Assembly (NCBI GenBank): GCA_030550095.1
Contig: JAUQQA010000002.1
Coordinates: forward strand, 88,025 to 152,024
Length of the DNA stretch: 64,000 nucleotides
Source: Chloroflexota bacterium
GTDB lineage: Bacteria > Chloroflexota > Anaerolineae > J036 > Brachytrichaceae
Direction of reading: 5' to 3'
Shown piece after piece: positions 1 to 9,047 of this stretch (its first letter is position 1; every line of letters starts with the position of its first letter). The notes beneath the pieces were generated by a model. It saw nothing but the letters and a program-made list of their open reading frames with translations, did not search any database and had not been told where the DNA came from. The position numbers and the translations under genes were made by a program.

Positions 1-793
1 CAGCGAACACCTCGCGCTGGAAGAACCACGCGAAGGGCAACCAGTTGAAAGCGATGTGGCGCAGGGCATTCAGCACTACGCCCTCATCACGGTGTTGTGG
101 CGGCGTGTCGAGCCATACGCGCACCTCACGGAAACCAGCGCGCTTGAGATAACGCCGCAGGCGCAGCATGTCTTGCTCGTTGACGTGCACCTCGGTGTTG
201 ATCGCGACGTTGAGCGCACGGGGGTTTTTGGGATAACGCGCGCCCTGCCCCATCAGCGTGCGCACCAAGCGAACGACGGGGTAGGCATAGGCGTCGTACC
301 AACGATTAGGCGCGGTGTGGATCACGATCTTGCCGCCTGGGCGCAACACGCGATGCGCCTCGCGCAAGCAGCGCTCCAGCTCCCACGGGTGCAAGTGCTC
401 CACCACGTCGAAGAGCAACACGCGGTCAAAGCGCGCGTCGGCGAAGGGCAAGGCTTTGGCGTCGGCGCGCGCGATGCCGTAGCTGCCCTGTTCGTGCTGC
501 ATGATGCGTCGCGTGAGCTGGACAGCAGCGCGCGAGTAATCCACACCGAAGGCATGCGCGCCAAGCCGCGCCACATGGCGCACGATCTCGCCACGCCCAC
601 AGCCGACATCGAGCACCCACATGCCTGGCTGCACTTCTGCAAAGGCAAAAGCTTGGCGCAACCGCCGCGAGAGATGTTCGCCCTCAGTTTTCAGAAACTC
701 GTCGTAGCCCTCGCAGGCGGTAAGGAAATACGCTTCGTCGTACAAATCTGGCGGCAGGGGCGCCTGCTGTTGCGGCTGCCGTTCGCGCGTCAT
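1..793 (-). CDS. Class I SAM-dependent methyltransferase (3' end outside window)
   Basis: Reading the minus strand from an ATG at 793 gives an open frame of 264 codons that runs off the left edge without a stop. Motif I of class I methyltransferases is clear ([16 protein letters not shown], about residues 59-74), followed by an acidic motif II region (GVDYSRAA), RADAKALPF and [15 protein letters not shown], the usual Methyltransf_11 order, then [12 protein letters not shown]. It should transfer a methyl group from S-adenosylmethionine; the substrate cannot be told from sequence. It is transcribed away from rpiB. A long plus-strand frame over the same DNA (56-853) has no family features and is an antisense shadow. 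The C-terminus lies outside the window. Confidence 0.85.
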   Translation of the reverse strand, partial: MTRERQPQQQAPLPPDLYDEAYFLTACEGYDEFLKTEGEHLSRRLRQAFAFAEVQPGMWVLDVGCGRGEIVRHVARLGAHAFGVDYSRAAVQLTRRIMQHEQGSYGIARADAKALPFADARFDRVLLFDVVEHLHPWELERCLREAHRVLRPGGKIVIHTAPNRWYDAYAYPVVRLVRTLMGQGARYPKNPRALNVAINTEVHVNEQDMLRLRRYLKRAGFREVRVWLDTPPQHRDEGVVLNALRHIAFNWLPFAWFFQREVFA

Positions 794-875
794 CAACTTG
801 GGGTTGAGTATAGCGCGCGCGTTTTGCGCAGCGTCAAAGCAAGATCGCCATAATAGGCGTAGAATCTGCATCACA

Positions 876-1328
876 ATGCGCATCGCCATTGCAGCAGACC
901 ATGGCGGCTTTGCCCTCAAGACGCAGCTCGTCGAGCAGCTCCGCGCGGAGGGCTACGAGGTGCTCGACCTCGGCGCCTACAGCGCTGAGCGTTCTGATTA
1001 CCCCGACTTCGCGCGCGCGGTGGGGCTTGCGCTTCAAGAGGGGCGCGCCGAGCGCGGCATCCTCATCTGCGGCAGTGGCGTCGGCGCGACGGTTGCAGCC
1101 AACAAAATGCGCGGCATCCGCGCCTGCGTGTGTCACGACACCTACTCCGCCCATCAAGGCGTCGAGCACGACGACATGAATGTGCTCGTGCTCGGCGGGC
1201 GCGTGATCGGCATCGCTTTAGCCCTCGAGATCGCGCGCGCCTTCCTCAGCGCCCGCTTTAGCAACGTGGACCCGTATCTTTCGCGGCTTCGCAAAGTCCA
1301 ACAAATGGAAGCGGATCTCAAAACGTGA
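876..1328 (+). CDS. rpiB: Ribose-5-phosphate isomerase B
   Basis: The 150-residue protein starts [15 protein letters not shown] and carries the RpiB/LacAB signatures: the phosphate-binding DHGG loop, [16 protein letters not shown] with the catalytic-base cysteine, and the CHDTYSA and [15 protein letters not shown] stretches. It interconverts ribose 5-phosphate and ribulose 5-phosphate in the cytosol. An in-frame TTG at 798 would add 26 unrelated residues. The ATG at 876 is preferred because it begins the conserved fold and lies 10 bases after a good -10 hexamer (TAGAAT, 860-865). It heads a run of pentose-phosphate genes and supplies the isomerase that neither the fused Tal-Pgi nor the oxidative enzymes provide. 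Confidence 0.93.
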   Translation: MRIAIAADHGGFALKTQLVEQLRAEGYEVLDLGAYSAERSDYPDFARAVGLALQEGRAERGILICGSGVGATVAANKMRGIRACVCHDTYSAHQGVEHDDMNVLVLGGRVIGIALALEIARAFLSARFSNVDPYLSRLRKVQQMEADLKT

Positions 1329-1376
1329 GCCTGCGCGGAAGCCGCTTGTTTGAACCTTGTTGAGGGATGTGCGACC

Positions 1377-4208
1377 ATGAACGAGCAGAATCACAACCCC
1401 ACGGTTGCCGTGCAACGCTACGGTCAAAGCCTGTGGTACGACAACATCCAGCGCAGCCTGATCACCAGCGGCGAACTACAAACGCTGATCGACGAATATG
1501 GCGTGCTCGGCTTGACCTCAAACCCGACCATCTTTGAGCGCGCCATCACCACAACCACAGATTACGATGAGGCGATCGCTCGCCTCGTCCAGCAAGGCGC
1601 CGACACCCAAACCATCTACGAGGCTCTCGCCATTGCGGATATCCAAGCGGCAGCAGATGTGCTCGAGCCGATCTTCGAGCAAACCAACGGCGTGGACGGC
1701 TATGTGAGCCTGGAGGTCTCGCCGTTGCTGGCGCACGACACCGAAGGCACCGTGCGCGAGGCTCAGCGCCTATTTCAAGCGGTTGGGCGCAAGAACTTGA
1801 TGATCAAAGTGCCCGCCACCCGCGAGGGCCTGCCTGCGATCCAGCGCCTGATCGCCGAAGGGGTGAACGTCAACGTCACGTTGATCTTCTCGCTGGAGCG
1901 CTACGAAGCAGTGGCGCGCGCTTACCTCGCCGGGTTGAAGGAGCGCCTGGCACAAGGCAAGCCGTTGGATGTCGCCTCGGTGGCGTCGTTCTTCGTCAGC
2001 CGCGTGGATACGCTGGTGGATAAGCAGCTCGACGAGAAAATCGCCGCGCTGCCTGAGTCGGCGACCGAAGAACGCGCTCGCCTGCAAGCGCTGAAGGGAA
2101 AAGCCGCCATCGCTAACGCTAAGCTCGCCTACGCGATCTTCGAGCGCTTGTTCAACGAGCCAGAATTCCGCGAGCTTGCTGCACACGGCGCGCGCCCACA
2201 GCGCTTGCTCTGGGCAAGCACCAGCACTAAAAACCCCGCTTACAAAGACACCTATTACGTCGAGGCACTGATCGGCAAGGACACGGTGAACACCGTGCCG
2301 CCCGCAACCCTCAAAGCCTTCCGCGATCACGGCGTGGTCGCGCCCACACTACACGAGGGCTTAGATGAGGCGCGCCGCGTGATGGCGGAGCTGGAAGCCG
2401 TCGGCATCAACATGGCAGCGGTGATGGAAAAACTCGAAGCCGACGGCGTGCGCTTGTTCGCTGAGTCGTTCGAGTCGCTCTTCAAAGGCATCGAGCAGCG
2501 CCGCGCAGCGGTGCTCGCGCGCGGCGAAGCGAGCGGCATTAACTCGGCGCTCGGCTATGTCGAGGAGCTGGTCAAGATGCACGCCGCAAGCCGCATCTGG
2601 CAGCGCGATGTGCAGTTTTGGACGAGCGAGCCAGACCACATCAAGATCATCGCCAACCGCCTAGGCTGGCTCTCCGTCGCAGAGACGATGCTGGGCAAAG
2701 TGGGCGAACTTGTCGCCTTCCGCGATGAGTTGCTCGCGCGTGGGTTGACCGACGCCGTGGTGCTCGGCATGGGCGGCAGCTCGCTCGCGCCCGATGTGCT
2801 GCGGGCGACGTTCGGCGCGCAGGAGCGCGGGTTGCGCATCCACGTGCTCGACACCACCGACCCCACCACCGTGCGCCTGCTGGAGCAGCAGCTCGATCTG
2901 AGCAAGACGCTCTTCATCGTCGCCAGCAAATCCGGCGGCACGCTCGAGGTGAACGCCTTCTACAAGTACTTCCGCGCGAAAGCCGACGAGCAACTGGGCG
3001 AAGCTGCTGGCACGCACTTCGTCGCCATCACCGACGAGGGCACCTCGCTAGAGCAACTCGCACAAGAAGAGAAATTCCTGCGCACCTTCATCAACCCCAG
3101 CGACATCGGCGGGCGCTACTCCGCGCTCTCCTACTTCGGGCTAGTGCCAGCAGCGCTGCAAGGGCTTGACGTGGAGCGCTTGCTCCGGCGTGGCGTCCAA
3201 ATGATGCAGTGGTGCAAGCCAGATAGCGCGATCAACCCCGGGCTTTACCTCGGCGCGATCCTCGGCGGCATGGCGCTGAACGGGCGCGACAAGGTCACCT
3301 TCATCCTCTCGCCGCAAATCTACACTTTCGGCTACTGGCTGGAGCAGCTCCTTGCGGAGAGCACGGGCAAGCGCGAGCGCGGCATTGTGCCCGTTGAAAG
3401 CGACCTCACCTACAAGGGACATCCCGTCGTCGCGCCCGAAGCAGTGCCGATGCTCAGTGAGGATCGCCTGTTCGTGTACATCCGCCTCGCCGACGATCAC
3501 ACCAACGACGCACTGGTGGACGCCATCCGCCGCGCAGGGCGCCCGCTGATCGTGCTCACCCTCAACGACGCTTACGACCTCGGCGCCGAGTTCTTCCGCT
3601 GGGAATTCGCCACTGCTGTTGCTGGCATGGTGATCGGCGTGGATCCGTTCGACGAGCCGAACGTCACCGAGAGCAAGATCAACACGCGCCGCTTGCTCGA
3701 TGGCTACGAGAAAACCGGCGCCTTCGAGAACGAGCAGACAAGCCGTTCTCCGATGGCGCAGCTCAACAAGTTCCTGCGGCAAGCGCAACCAGGCGACTAC
3801 GTGGCGATCCAAGCCTACCTGCCCTACACCGAAAGCGTGGCGGACATGCTGGCGCAGATTCGTGCGCGCATCCGCGAGCGCACAGGGGTACCTGTAACGC
3901 TTGGCTACGGTCCACGCTTCTTGCACAGCACAGGACAGCTGCATAAAGGCGGCGCCAACAACGTGCTCGCGCTCCAGCTCACCTACGACCCAAGCGAAGA
4001 GACGCTGATCGCAGGCGAGCCATTCTCCTTCGCCACCATCATTCGCGCCCAAGCGCTGGGTGATTTCGAGTCGCTTCAGGCACATGGGCGCCGCGTGATG
4101 CGCCTGCACCTCGGGCGCGATGTGGAAGCTGGCTTGCAAAAAGTGCTGCGCGCGCTCGGCGGCACAAGCAGTGCTTCAACGCCGCGCCGCCGCAGAAAAA
4201 GGGCATAA
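1377..4208 (+). CDS. tal-pgi: Bifunctional transaldolase / glucose-6-phosphate isomerase
   Basis: A 943-residue fusion. Residues about 1-370 are transaldolase: [24 protein letters not shown], the Schiff-base lysine in [16 protein letters not shown] and [10 protein letters not shown]. Residues about 400-930 are phosphoglucose isomerase: [14 protein letters not shown], the SIS-type [20 protein letters not shown], and a C-terminal LHKGGANN segment. One chain thus joins the non-oxidative pentose-phosphate branch to glucose 6-phosphate. The ATG at 1377 follows a GAGGG ribosome binding site; a TTG at 1350 would extend it by nine unsupported residues. This fusion is known in several phyla including Chloroflexota. 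It sits 48 bases after rpiB and 83 before gnd, so co-transcription is likely. Confidence 0.95.
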   Translation: MNEQNHNPTVAVQRYGQSLWYDNIQRSLITSGELQTLIDEYGVLGLTSNPTIFERAITTTTDYDEAIARLVQQGADTQTIYEALAIADIQAAADVLEPIFEQTNGVDGYVSLEVSPLLAHDTEGTVREAQRLFQAVGRKNLMIKVPATREGLPAIQRLIAEGVNVNVTLIFSLERYEAVARAYLAGLKERLAQGKPLDVASVASFFVSRVDTLVDKQLDEKIAALPESATEERARLQALKGKAAIANAKLAYAIFERLFNEPEFRELAAHGARPQRLLWASTSTKNPAYKDTYYVEALIGKDTVNTVPPATLKAFRDHGVVAPTLHEGLDEARRVMAELEAVGINMAAVMEKLEADGVRLFAESFESLFKGIEQRRAAVLARGEASGINSALGYVEELVKMHAASRIWQRDVQFWTSEPDHIKIIANRLGWLSVAETMLGKVGELVAFRDELLARGLTDAVVLGMGGSSLAPDVLRATFGAQERGLRIHVLDTTDPTTVRLLEQQLDLSKTLFIVASKSGGTLEVNAFYKYFRAKADEQLGEAAGTHFVAITDEGTSLEQLAQEEKFLRTFINPSDIGGRYSALSYFGLVPAALQGLDVERLLRRGVQMMQWCKPDSAINPGLYLGAILGGMALNGRDKVTFILSPQIYTFGYWLEQLLAESTGKRERGIVPVESDLTYKGHPVVAPEAVPMLSEDRLFVYIRLADDHTNDALVDAIRRAGRPLIVLTLNDAYDLGAEFFRWEFATAVAGMVIGVDPFDEPNVTESKINTRRLLDGYEKTGAFENEQTSRSPMAQLNKFLRQAQPGDYVAIQAYLPYTESVADMLAQIRARIRERTGVPVTLGYGPRFLHSTGQLHKGGANNVLALQLTYDPSEETLIAGEPFSFATIIRAQALGDFESLQAHGRRVMRLHLGRDVEAGLQKVLRALGGTSSASTPRRRRKRA

Positions 4209-4291
4209 CCCTTAGCCCGCTTCCTTGCCTCACAACACCGAACACCCTTGAACGATCGCTTCAACCCCTGCTTAGCTAAGGAGCATCAATC

Positions 4292-5197
4292 ATGCAAATC
4301 GGTTTATTTGGTCTTGGACGCATGGGCGCCAACATGGCGCGCCGTTGGCATCGTGATGGACACGATGTTGTGGTCTGCAACCGCAGCCCTGGCCCCGTGG
4401 ACCAGCTCAAAGCGGAAGGCATCCGCGGCGTCTACACACTCGAAGAGCTAGTGGCCGCGCTCACGCCGCCACGTGCTATCTGGGTCATGGTGCCGAGCGG
4501 CGAGCCAACAGAAACGGTAATCCGCCGTTTGCTCGATCTGCTCTCGCCAGACGACGTGATCGTGGACAGCGGCAACAGCAACTGGAAAGACAGCAAGCGC
4601 CGCTACGAGGAATGCAAGGCGCGCGGCATTCACTTCATGGACCAAGGCACCAGCGGCGGCATCTGGGGCTTGCAGAACGGCTACTGCCTGATGATCGGCG
4701 GCGACGAGCCGATCTTCCGCCGCCTCGAGCCAGCGTTCAAGTCCTTAGCGCCCGACGGCAAGCACTACTTGCACTGCGGACCTGCCGGCGCAGGGCACTT
4801 CGTCAAGATGGTGCACAACGGCATCGAATACGGCATGATGCAAGCCTACGCCGAGGGCTTCGAGATCATGGAGAAAAGCGAGTTCAACCTCAAGCTCGAC
4901 CAGATCGCTTGGGTGTGGACGAAGGGCAGCGTGGTGCGCTCATGGCTGCTCGAGCTGCTCGCCGATGCACTCCGCGAAGACCCCAAGCTCGAGCGGGTGG
5001 TCGGCTACGTCGAAGACTCGGGTGAGGGACGCTGGACTGTGCAGGCAGCAATTGACGAAGATGTGCCCGCGCCGACGATCACGCTGGCGCTGTACCAGCG
5101 TTTCATCTCGCGCCAAAAGGAATCGTTCGCCGCAAAAGTGCTTGCGATGATGCGCAAGGGCTTCGGCGGTCACGCGGTCAAGCTGCGCGAGTCGTGA
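4292..5197 (+). CDS. gnd: 6-phosphogluconate dehydrogenase, decarboxylating, short form
   Basis: A 301-residue protein with N-terminal Rossmann motif [15 protein letters not shown], the 6PGDH signature around [13 protein letters not shown], the substrate-binding [10 protein letters not shown] loop and the catalytic-lysine region [16 protein letters not shown]. It oxidatively decarboxylates 6-phosphogluconate to ribulose 5-phosphate. Classical Gnd has about 470 residues. This is the short type, with a reduced C-terminal helical domain, that is often NAD-dependent; coenzyme preference is inferred from length only. A strong AAGGAG ribosome binding site (4278-4283) fixes the ATG. It precedes zwf by 19 bases, so the oxidative pathway enzymes are in one operon. 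Confidence 0.93.
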   Translation: MQIGLFGLGRMGANMARRWHRDGHDVVVCNRSPGPVDQLKAEGIRGVYTLEELVAALTPPRAIWVMVPSGEPTETVIRRLLDLLSPDDVIVDSGNSNWKDSKRRYEECKARGIHFMDQGTSGGIWGLQNGYCLMIGGDEPIFRRLEPAFKSLAPDGKHYLHCGPAGAGHFVKMVHNGIEYGMMQAYAEGFEIMEKSEFNLKLDQIAWVWTKGSVVRSWLLELLADALREDPKLERVVGYVEDSGEGRWTVQAAIDEDVPAPTITLALYQRFISRQKESFAAKVLAMMRKGFGGHAVKLRES

Positions 5198-5216
5198 GCC
5201 GTTCATCTAAGCAGCC

Positions 5217-6707
5217 ATGTTCGGCAAGAAACCCGAGCCTTGCGTCATGGTGATCTTCGGCGCCTCAGGCGACCTCACCTATCGCAAGCTCATCCCAGCG
5301 CTCTATGACCTCGTCGCGGATGAGCTGCTGCCGCCTGAGTTCGCCATGATCGGCTTCGCGCGCAAGCCGAAAACCGACGAGTCCTTCCGGCAAGAGATGC
5401 GCGCGGCAGTGGCGGAGTTCTCGCGGCGCAAGCCCATTGACGACCGCACGTGGGAGCGCTTTGCACGGGCACTGCACTACCAGCAGGGCGATTACGGCAA
5501 CCCCGAGGACTATCGCGTGCTCTGCCAGCGGCTTGAAGCCATTGACCGCGCCCACGGCAGCCGCGGCAATCGCCTGTATTACCTCGCCACGCCGCCAGAG
5601 GTGTACAACACCATCATCGAGCACGTCGGCTCTACGCTTTGCCCAGAACGCGAAGGGAGCTGGGCGCGCATCATCGTCGAGAAGCCGTTCGGACACGACC
5701 TCGCCTCGGCGCGCGCGCTCAACGAGCACCTGCACCGCTGGTTCCGCGAGGATCAGATCTACCGCATTGACCACTACCTCGGCAAAGAGACGGTGCAGAA
5801 CATCTTGGTCTTCCGATTCGCCAACGGCATCTTCGAGCCGATCTGGGACCGGCGCTACGTGGACCACGTGCAAATCACCGTGGCGGAGAGCATCGGCATC
5901 GGAAACCGCGGCTCGTACTACGAAAACGCGGGCGTGATCCGCGACATCATGCAGAACCACATGTTGCAGCTCGTCGCGCTAACGGCAATGGAGCCGCCAG
6001 CGGAGTTCACCGCAGACGCTGTGCGCAACGAGAAAGTCAAGGTGCTCAAAGCCCTGCGCGTGGACACCAGCCGCGGCGATGGTACGGTGCGCGGGCAGTA
6101 TGGCCCCGGCGTTGTGAACGGGCAGTTCGTGCCCGGCTACACCCAAGAGGAAGGCGTCGCGCCAGACTCAACCACCGAGACCTACCTTGCTATGAAGCTG
6201 CTGATCGAGAACTGGCGCTGGGCGGGCGTGCCGTTTTACGTGCGCAGTGGCAAGCGATTGCCCAAGCGCGTCACCGAGATCGCCATTCAGTTCAAAATGC
6301 CACCGCTGCTCCTCTTCAGCCAGCGCACCGCAAGCGAGATTCAGCCCAACCTGCTGGTGCTCAACATCCAGCCCGATGAGGGCATCTCGCTCCACTTCGG
6401 CGCGAAAGTGCCCGGCAGCGGCGAGAACATCCAGCAGGTGGTGATGGATTTCAAGTACGGCTCCTCGTTCAAAACGCCCGCGCCCGATGCTTACGAGCGC
6501 CTGCTGCTCGACGCGATGCTCGGCGACGGCACGCTCTTCACGCGCAGCGACGAGGTGGAAGCTGCATGGTCGCTCATCACACCTGTGATCGAGCGCTGGC
6601 AGGCAGGCGGCGGCTCGTTCATCGAGCTGTATCGCGCCGGCACGTGGGGACCGAAGCAAGCCGATGACTTCATCGCTGCCGATGGGCGCGCGTGGCGCAA
6701 GCTATGA
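5217..6707 (+). CDS. zwf: Glucose-6-phosphate 1-dehydrogenase
   Basis: The 496-residue length is normal for the family. The N-terminal nucleotide motif GASGDLTYRKL (about residues 15-25) and the active-site signature RIDHYLGKE (about 183-191) with its catalytic histidine and substrate lysine are intact. EKPFGHDL, NHMLQL and the later RSGKRLPKRVTEI are further family blocks. It catalyses the first step of the oxidative pentose-phosphate pathway, glucose 6-phosphate to 6-phosphogluconolactone, with NADP or NAD. Its stop codon overlaps the start of pgl in an ATGA arrangement, so the lactone-forming and lactone-hydrolysing enzymes are translationally coupled. Confidence 0.96.
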   Translation: MFGKKPEPCVMVIFGASGDLTYRKLIPALYDLVADELLPPEFAMIGFARKPKTDESFRQEMRAAVAEFSRRKPIDDRTWERFARALHYQQGDYGNPEDYRVLCQRLEAIDRAHGSRGNRLYYLATPPEVYNTIIEHVGSTLCPEREGSWARIIVEKPFGHDLASARALNEHLHRWFREDQIYRIDHYLGKETVQNILVFRFANGIFEPIWDRRYVDHVQITVAESIGIGNRGSYYENAGVIRDIMQNHMLQLVALTAMEPPAEFTADAVRNEKVKVLKALRVDTSRGDGTVRGQYGPGVVNGQFVPGYTQEEGVAPDSTTETYLAMKLLIENWRWAGVPFYVRSGKRLPKRVTEIAIQFKMPPLLLFSQRTASEIQPNLLVLNIQPDEGISLHFGAKVPGSGENIQQVVMDFKYGSSFKTPAPDAYERLLLDAMLGDGTLFTRSDEVEAAWSLITPVIERWQAGGGSFIELYRAGTWGPKQADDFIAADGRAWRKL

Positions 6708-7561
6708 GCACAGTCTCCGCTCCGCTGGTCGTCTTCCTCAACGACGCGCAGACATACACACTGCACATTGTGCCTTCCGCCGAAGCGCTCGCTGAGCTTG
6801 CGGCGAAAGCGGTGGTCTTCACAGCGCAGAAAGCGCTTGAGCGGCGCGGGGTGTTCCACTGGGCGCTCAGCGGTGGGAGCACCCCGCGTGCCCTTTACGC
6901 GCGGCTCGCTCAAGCGCCGCTCGCCTCACAAGTTCCCTGGGAACACGTGCACGTGTGGTGGGGCGACGAGCGCAACGTGCCCGCAGATCACGCCGAAAGC
7001 AACTACCGCATGGCGCACGAAGCGCTGCTTGCGCACGTGCCCATCCCGCAAGCACACGTGCATCGCGTGCACACCGAACTCGGCGCCGAACAAGCCGCTG
7101 ACCATTACGAAGCAGAGTTGCGCGCTGTCTTCGGCTTGGACAAGGCCCCCTCCGAGCAAGCGCCTCACGAAGCCGCACGACCGCGTTTTGACCTCATTTT
7201 GCTCGGCATGGGTGATGACGGTCATACTGCGTCGTTGTTCCCACGCACAGCAGCGCTGCATGAGCAAACGCGCTGGGTGGTCGCCAACCCTGTGCCCCAG
7301 CTCAACACCACGCGCATCACCTTCACGTATCCGCTCATCAACGCTGCCGACACAGTGATCTTCTTAGTGAGCGGAACGAGCAAAGCGGCTGCCCTTCAGC
7401 GCGTGTTGCTCGGCGCGTGGCAGCCCGAAGACTTGCCCGCGCAGGGCGTAGCGCCTTTCACGGGCAAACTGATGTGGATGGTGGATGCCGCCGCAGCCGC
7501 GCCGCTCTCCAGCGATCCTTCAGCGCTGGCGCGCGAGGCTATTTATCGGCGATGGGGATAG
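6704..7561 (+). CDS. pgl: 6-phosphogluconolactonase
   Basis: A 285-residue DevB/NagB-type lactonase. Family motifs are SGGSTPRALYARL, the WWGDERNVP segment with SNYRMA, and LLGMGDDGHTASLFP with the catalytic histidine. It hydrolyses 6-phosphogluconolactone to 6-phosphogluconate, between Zwf and Gnd. The ATG at 6704 overlaps the zwf stop by four bases (ATGA), typical of coupling; an in-frame ATG at 6692 inside zwf is less likely. The 3' end overlaps the convergent DedA gene by 23 bases. With rpiB, tal-pgi, gnd and zwf upstream, the cluster lacks only ribulose-phosphate epimerase and transketolase of the full pathway. Confidence 0.93.
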   Translation: MSTVSAPLVVFLNDAQTYTLHIVPSAEALAELAAKAVVFTAQKALERRGVFHWALSGGSTPRALYARLAQAPLASQVPWEHVHVWWGDERNVPADHAESNYRMAHEALLAHVPIPQAHVHRVHTELGAEQAADHYEAELRAVFGLDKAPSEQAPHEAARPRFDLILLGMGDDGHTASLFPRTAALHEQTRWVVANPVPQLNTTRITFTYPLINAADTVIFLVSGTSKAAALQRVLLGAWQPEDLPAQGVAPFTGKLMWMVDAAAAAPLSSDPSALAREAIYRRWG

Positions 7562-8210
7562 AGCGCGCCTCTCGCTGCGCGCGCATCAGCGCAGGACGCA
7601 CGCGCCGCACCACAAACACAGCTGCGAAGGCGATGAAGCCAACGCCCAACGTGGCAAGGGTGAGGTTCTGGTAGGTCTTGAGGAACTCGACGACGAGCTG
7701 CCAATTCTGCCCAAGCATCATCCCCGCATACGCGAGCACGCCCGACCAAATCGCCGAGCCGCCCACAGTGAAGGCGAGGAAGCGCGCGAAGTGCATGCGG
7801 TGCATCCCTGCCGGGATGGAGATCAAGCTGCGGATCAGCGGGATCAACCGCCCAACGAAGACGATGATCTCGCCGTAGCGGTCGAACACGCTCAGCGCGC
7901 GGTGAATATCCTGCACCGAGATCCCGATCCAACGACCGTAGCGCTCGATGAAGCGCAACAGCACGGCTTGATTCACCCAAAGCCCGATGTAGTAGAGCAC
8001 AACAGCGCCGAGCACCGAGCCAAAGGTGCCCGCGATCCACACGCTGAAAAACTCAAATTTGCCCTCGCCCGCGAGAAAGCCGGCAAGTGGCATCACGACT
8101 TCAGAGGGGATGGGCGGGAAGACGTTCTCGATGAACATGATGAGGGCAATGCCCACGTACCCCAACCACAGCATCACCTGCTCGATAAGTGTTGCTAACT
8201 GCTCCAACAT
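7539..8210 (-). CDS. DedA family (SNARE-associated) membrane protein
   Basis: A 223-residue integral membrane protein with the DedA/VTT layout: a re-entrant N-terminal loop with FIENVFPPIPSEVVMPLAG (about residues 26-44), several hydrophobic segments, the GRLIPLIRSLISIPAG motif (about 119-134) with its conserved arginines, and a C-terminal membrane span near 180-200. DedA proteins act in lipid homeostasis, several as undecaprenyl-phosphate or phospholipid flippases; the substrate here is unknown. The ATG at 8210 follows an AGAGGG stretch. The gene converges on pgl with a 23-base overlap and lies downstream of upp on the same strand with a 42-base gap. Confidence 0.9.
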   Translation of the reverse strand: MLEQLATLIEQVMLWLGYVGIALIMFIENVFPPIPSEVVMPLAGFLAGEGKFEFFSVWIAGTFGSVLGAVVLYYIGLWVNQAVLLRFIERYGRWIGISVQDIHRALSVFDRYGEIIVFVGRLIPLIRSLISIPAGMHRMHFARFLAFTVGGSAIWSGVLAYAGMMLGQNWQLVVEFLKTYQNLTLATLGVGFIAFAAVFVVRRVRPALMRAQREARSIPIADK

Positions 8211-8252
8211 GAAGCCCTCTCCTCAGAGCAAGCATACCACGCCGAGGGCGCA

Positions 8253-8882
8253 TCAGCCCGTGCCGAACTGGCGGTCGCCAGCATCGCCCAAGCCAGGCAC
8301 GATGTAGCCCTTGTCGTTCAGCCGCTCATCGAGCGCCACGAGGAAGATCTGCACATCGGGATGCGCCTCGCTCAGCCGGCGCACTCCTTCCGGCGCGCCA
8401 ATTAGCCCCACAAACTTGATGCGTTGCGCTCCCCAACGCTTGAGGATGTCCACAGTAGCAGCAGCACTGCCGCCTGTCGCAAGCATGGGGTCAAGCACGA
8501 GGCACACTTGGACCGTCGGGTGCACGGGGAGTTTGTTGTAGTACTCCACCGGGCGCAGGGTGCGCTCATCGCGGTACAAGCCGATGTGCCACACTTCTGC
8601 CTGTGGCAACATCTCCAGCGCGCCCTCGACCATGCCCAGCCCAGCGCGCAGGATGGGGATCAAGCCAATGTTGTCCGCGAGCTTCTTGCCCACGGTTTCG
8701 CCGATGGGCGTGGTGATCGGCACGTCAATCGTGGGCAGGTCGGCAGTGGCTTCTACGACGAGCATGGCTGCCAACTCGCGCACCACTTCGCGGAACTTCT
8801 TCGGCTCGGTGGCTTGATTGCGGAGAATGGTGAGTTTGTGCTGCGCGAGGGGGTGCGAGAAGATGTGCAATTGCGGTACCAT
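8253..8882 (-). CDS. upp: Uracil phosphoribosyltransferase
   Basis: A 209-residue type I phosphoribosyltransferase of normal Upp length. Diagnostic segments are [34 protein letters not shown], the PRPP loop [13 protein letters not shown], and the uracil-binding C-terminus [16 protein letters not shown]. It converts uracil and PRPP to UMP in pyrimidine salvage. A TACAAT hexamer (8917-8912 on the minus strand) gives a leader of roughly 20-25 bases carrying an AGAGGA ribosome binding site, so this gene, unlike many neighbours, is probably not leaderless. It may be co-transcribed with the downstream DedA gene. Confidence 0.97.
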   Translation of the reverse strand: MVPQLHIFSHPLAQHKLTILRNQATEPKKFREVVRELAAMLVVEATADLPTIDVPITTPIGETVGKKLADNIGLIPILRAGLGMVEGALEMLPQAEVWHIGLYRDERTLRPVEYYNKLPVHPTVQVCLVLDPMLATGGSAAATVDILKRWGAQRIKFVGLIGAPEGVRRLSEAHPDVQIFLVALDERLNDKGYIVPGLGDAGDRQFGTG

Positions 8883-9047
8883 GGTTGCGTCCTCTTGCGA
8901 GGGTTTTCAGCATTGTACTTGACGGCGCACCAAGCGTTCCCCCACACAACCTGTGAACGCTCATCTCGCCTGAAGGATGCCCCTGCCCGCAGGCGTATAA
9001 TGCGCGCAGTCTAGGCAGAAAAACTCTCTTCGCAGGGACCACTTCGC
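8883..9047. promoter_or_regulatory. Divergent promoter region between upp and the 9048 gene
   Basis: This 165-base gap carries a -10-like TACAAT for upp on the minus strand (8917-8912) and a perfect TATAAT for the rightward gene (8996-9001). No convincing -35 hexamer was found at 17 bases from either. The rightward transcript would have a leader of about 40 bases. Nothing else is seen here. Confidence 0.5.

Noticed and set aside
56..853. Plus-strand frame of 265 codons at the left edge
   Set aside because: It is antisense to a clear SAM methyltransferase on the minus strand and shows no family motif.
3141..4139. Minus-strand frame of 332 codons inside tal-pgi
   Set aside because: An antisense shadow typical of GC-rich coding DNA; the sense frame has full isomerase motifs.
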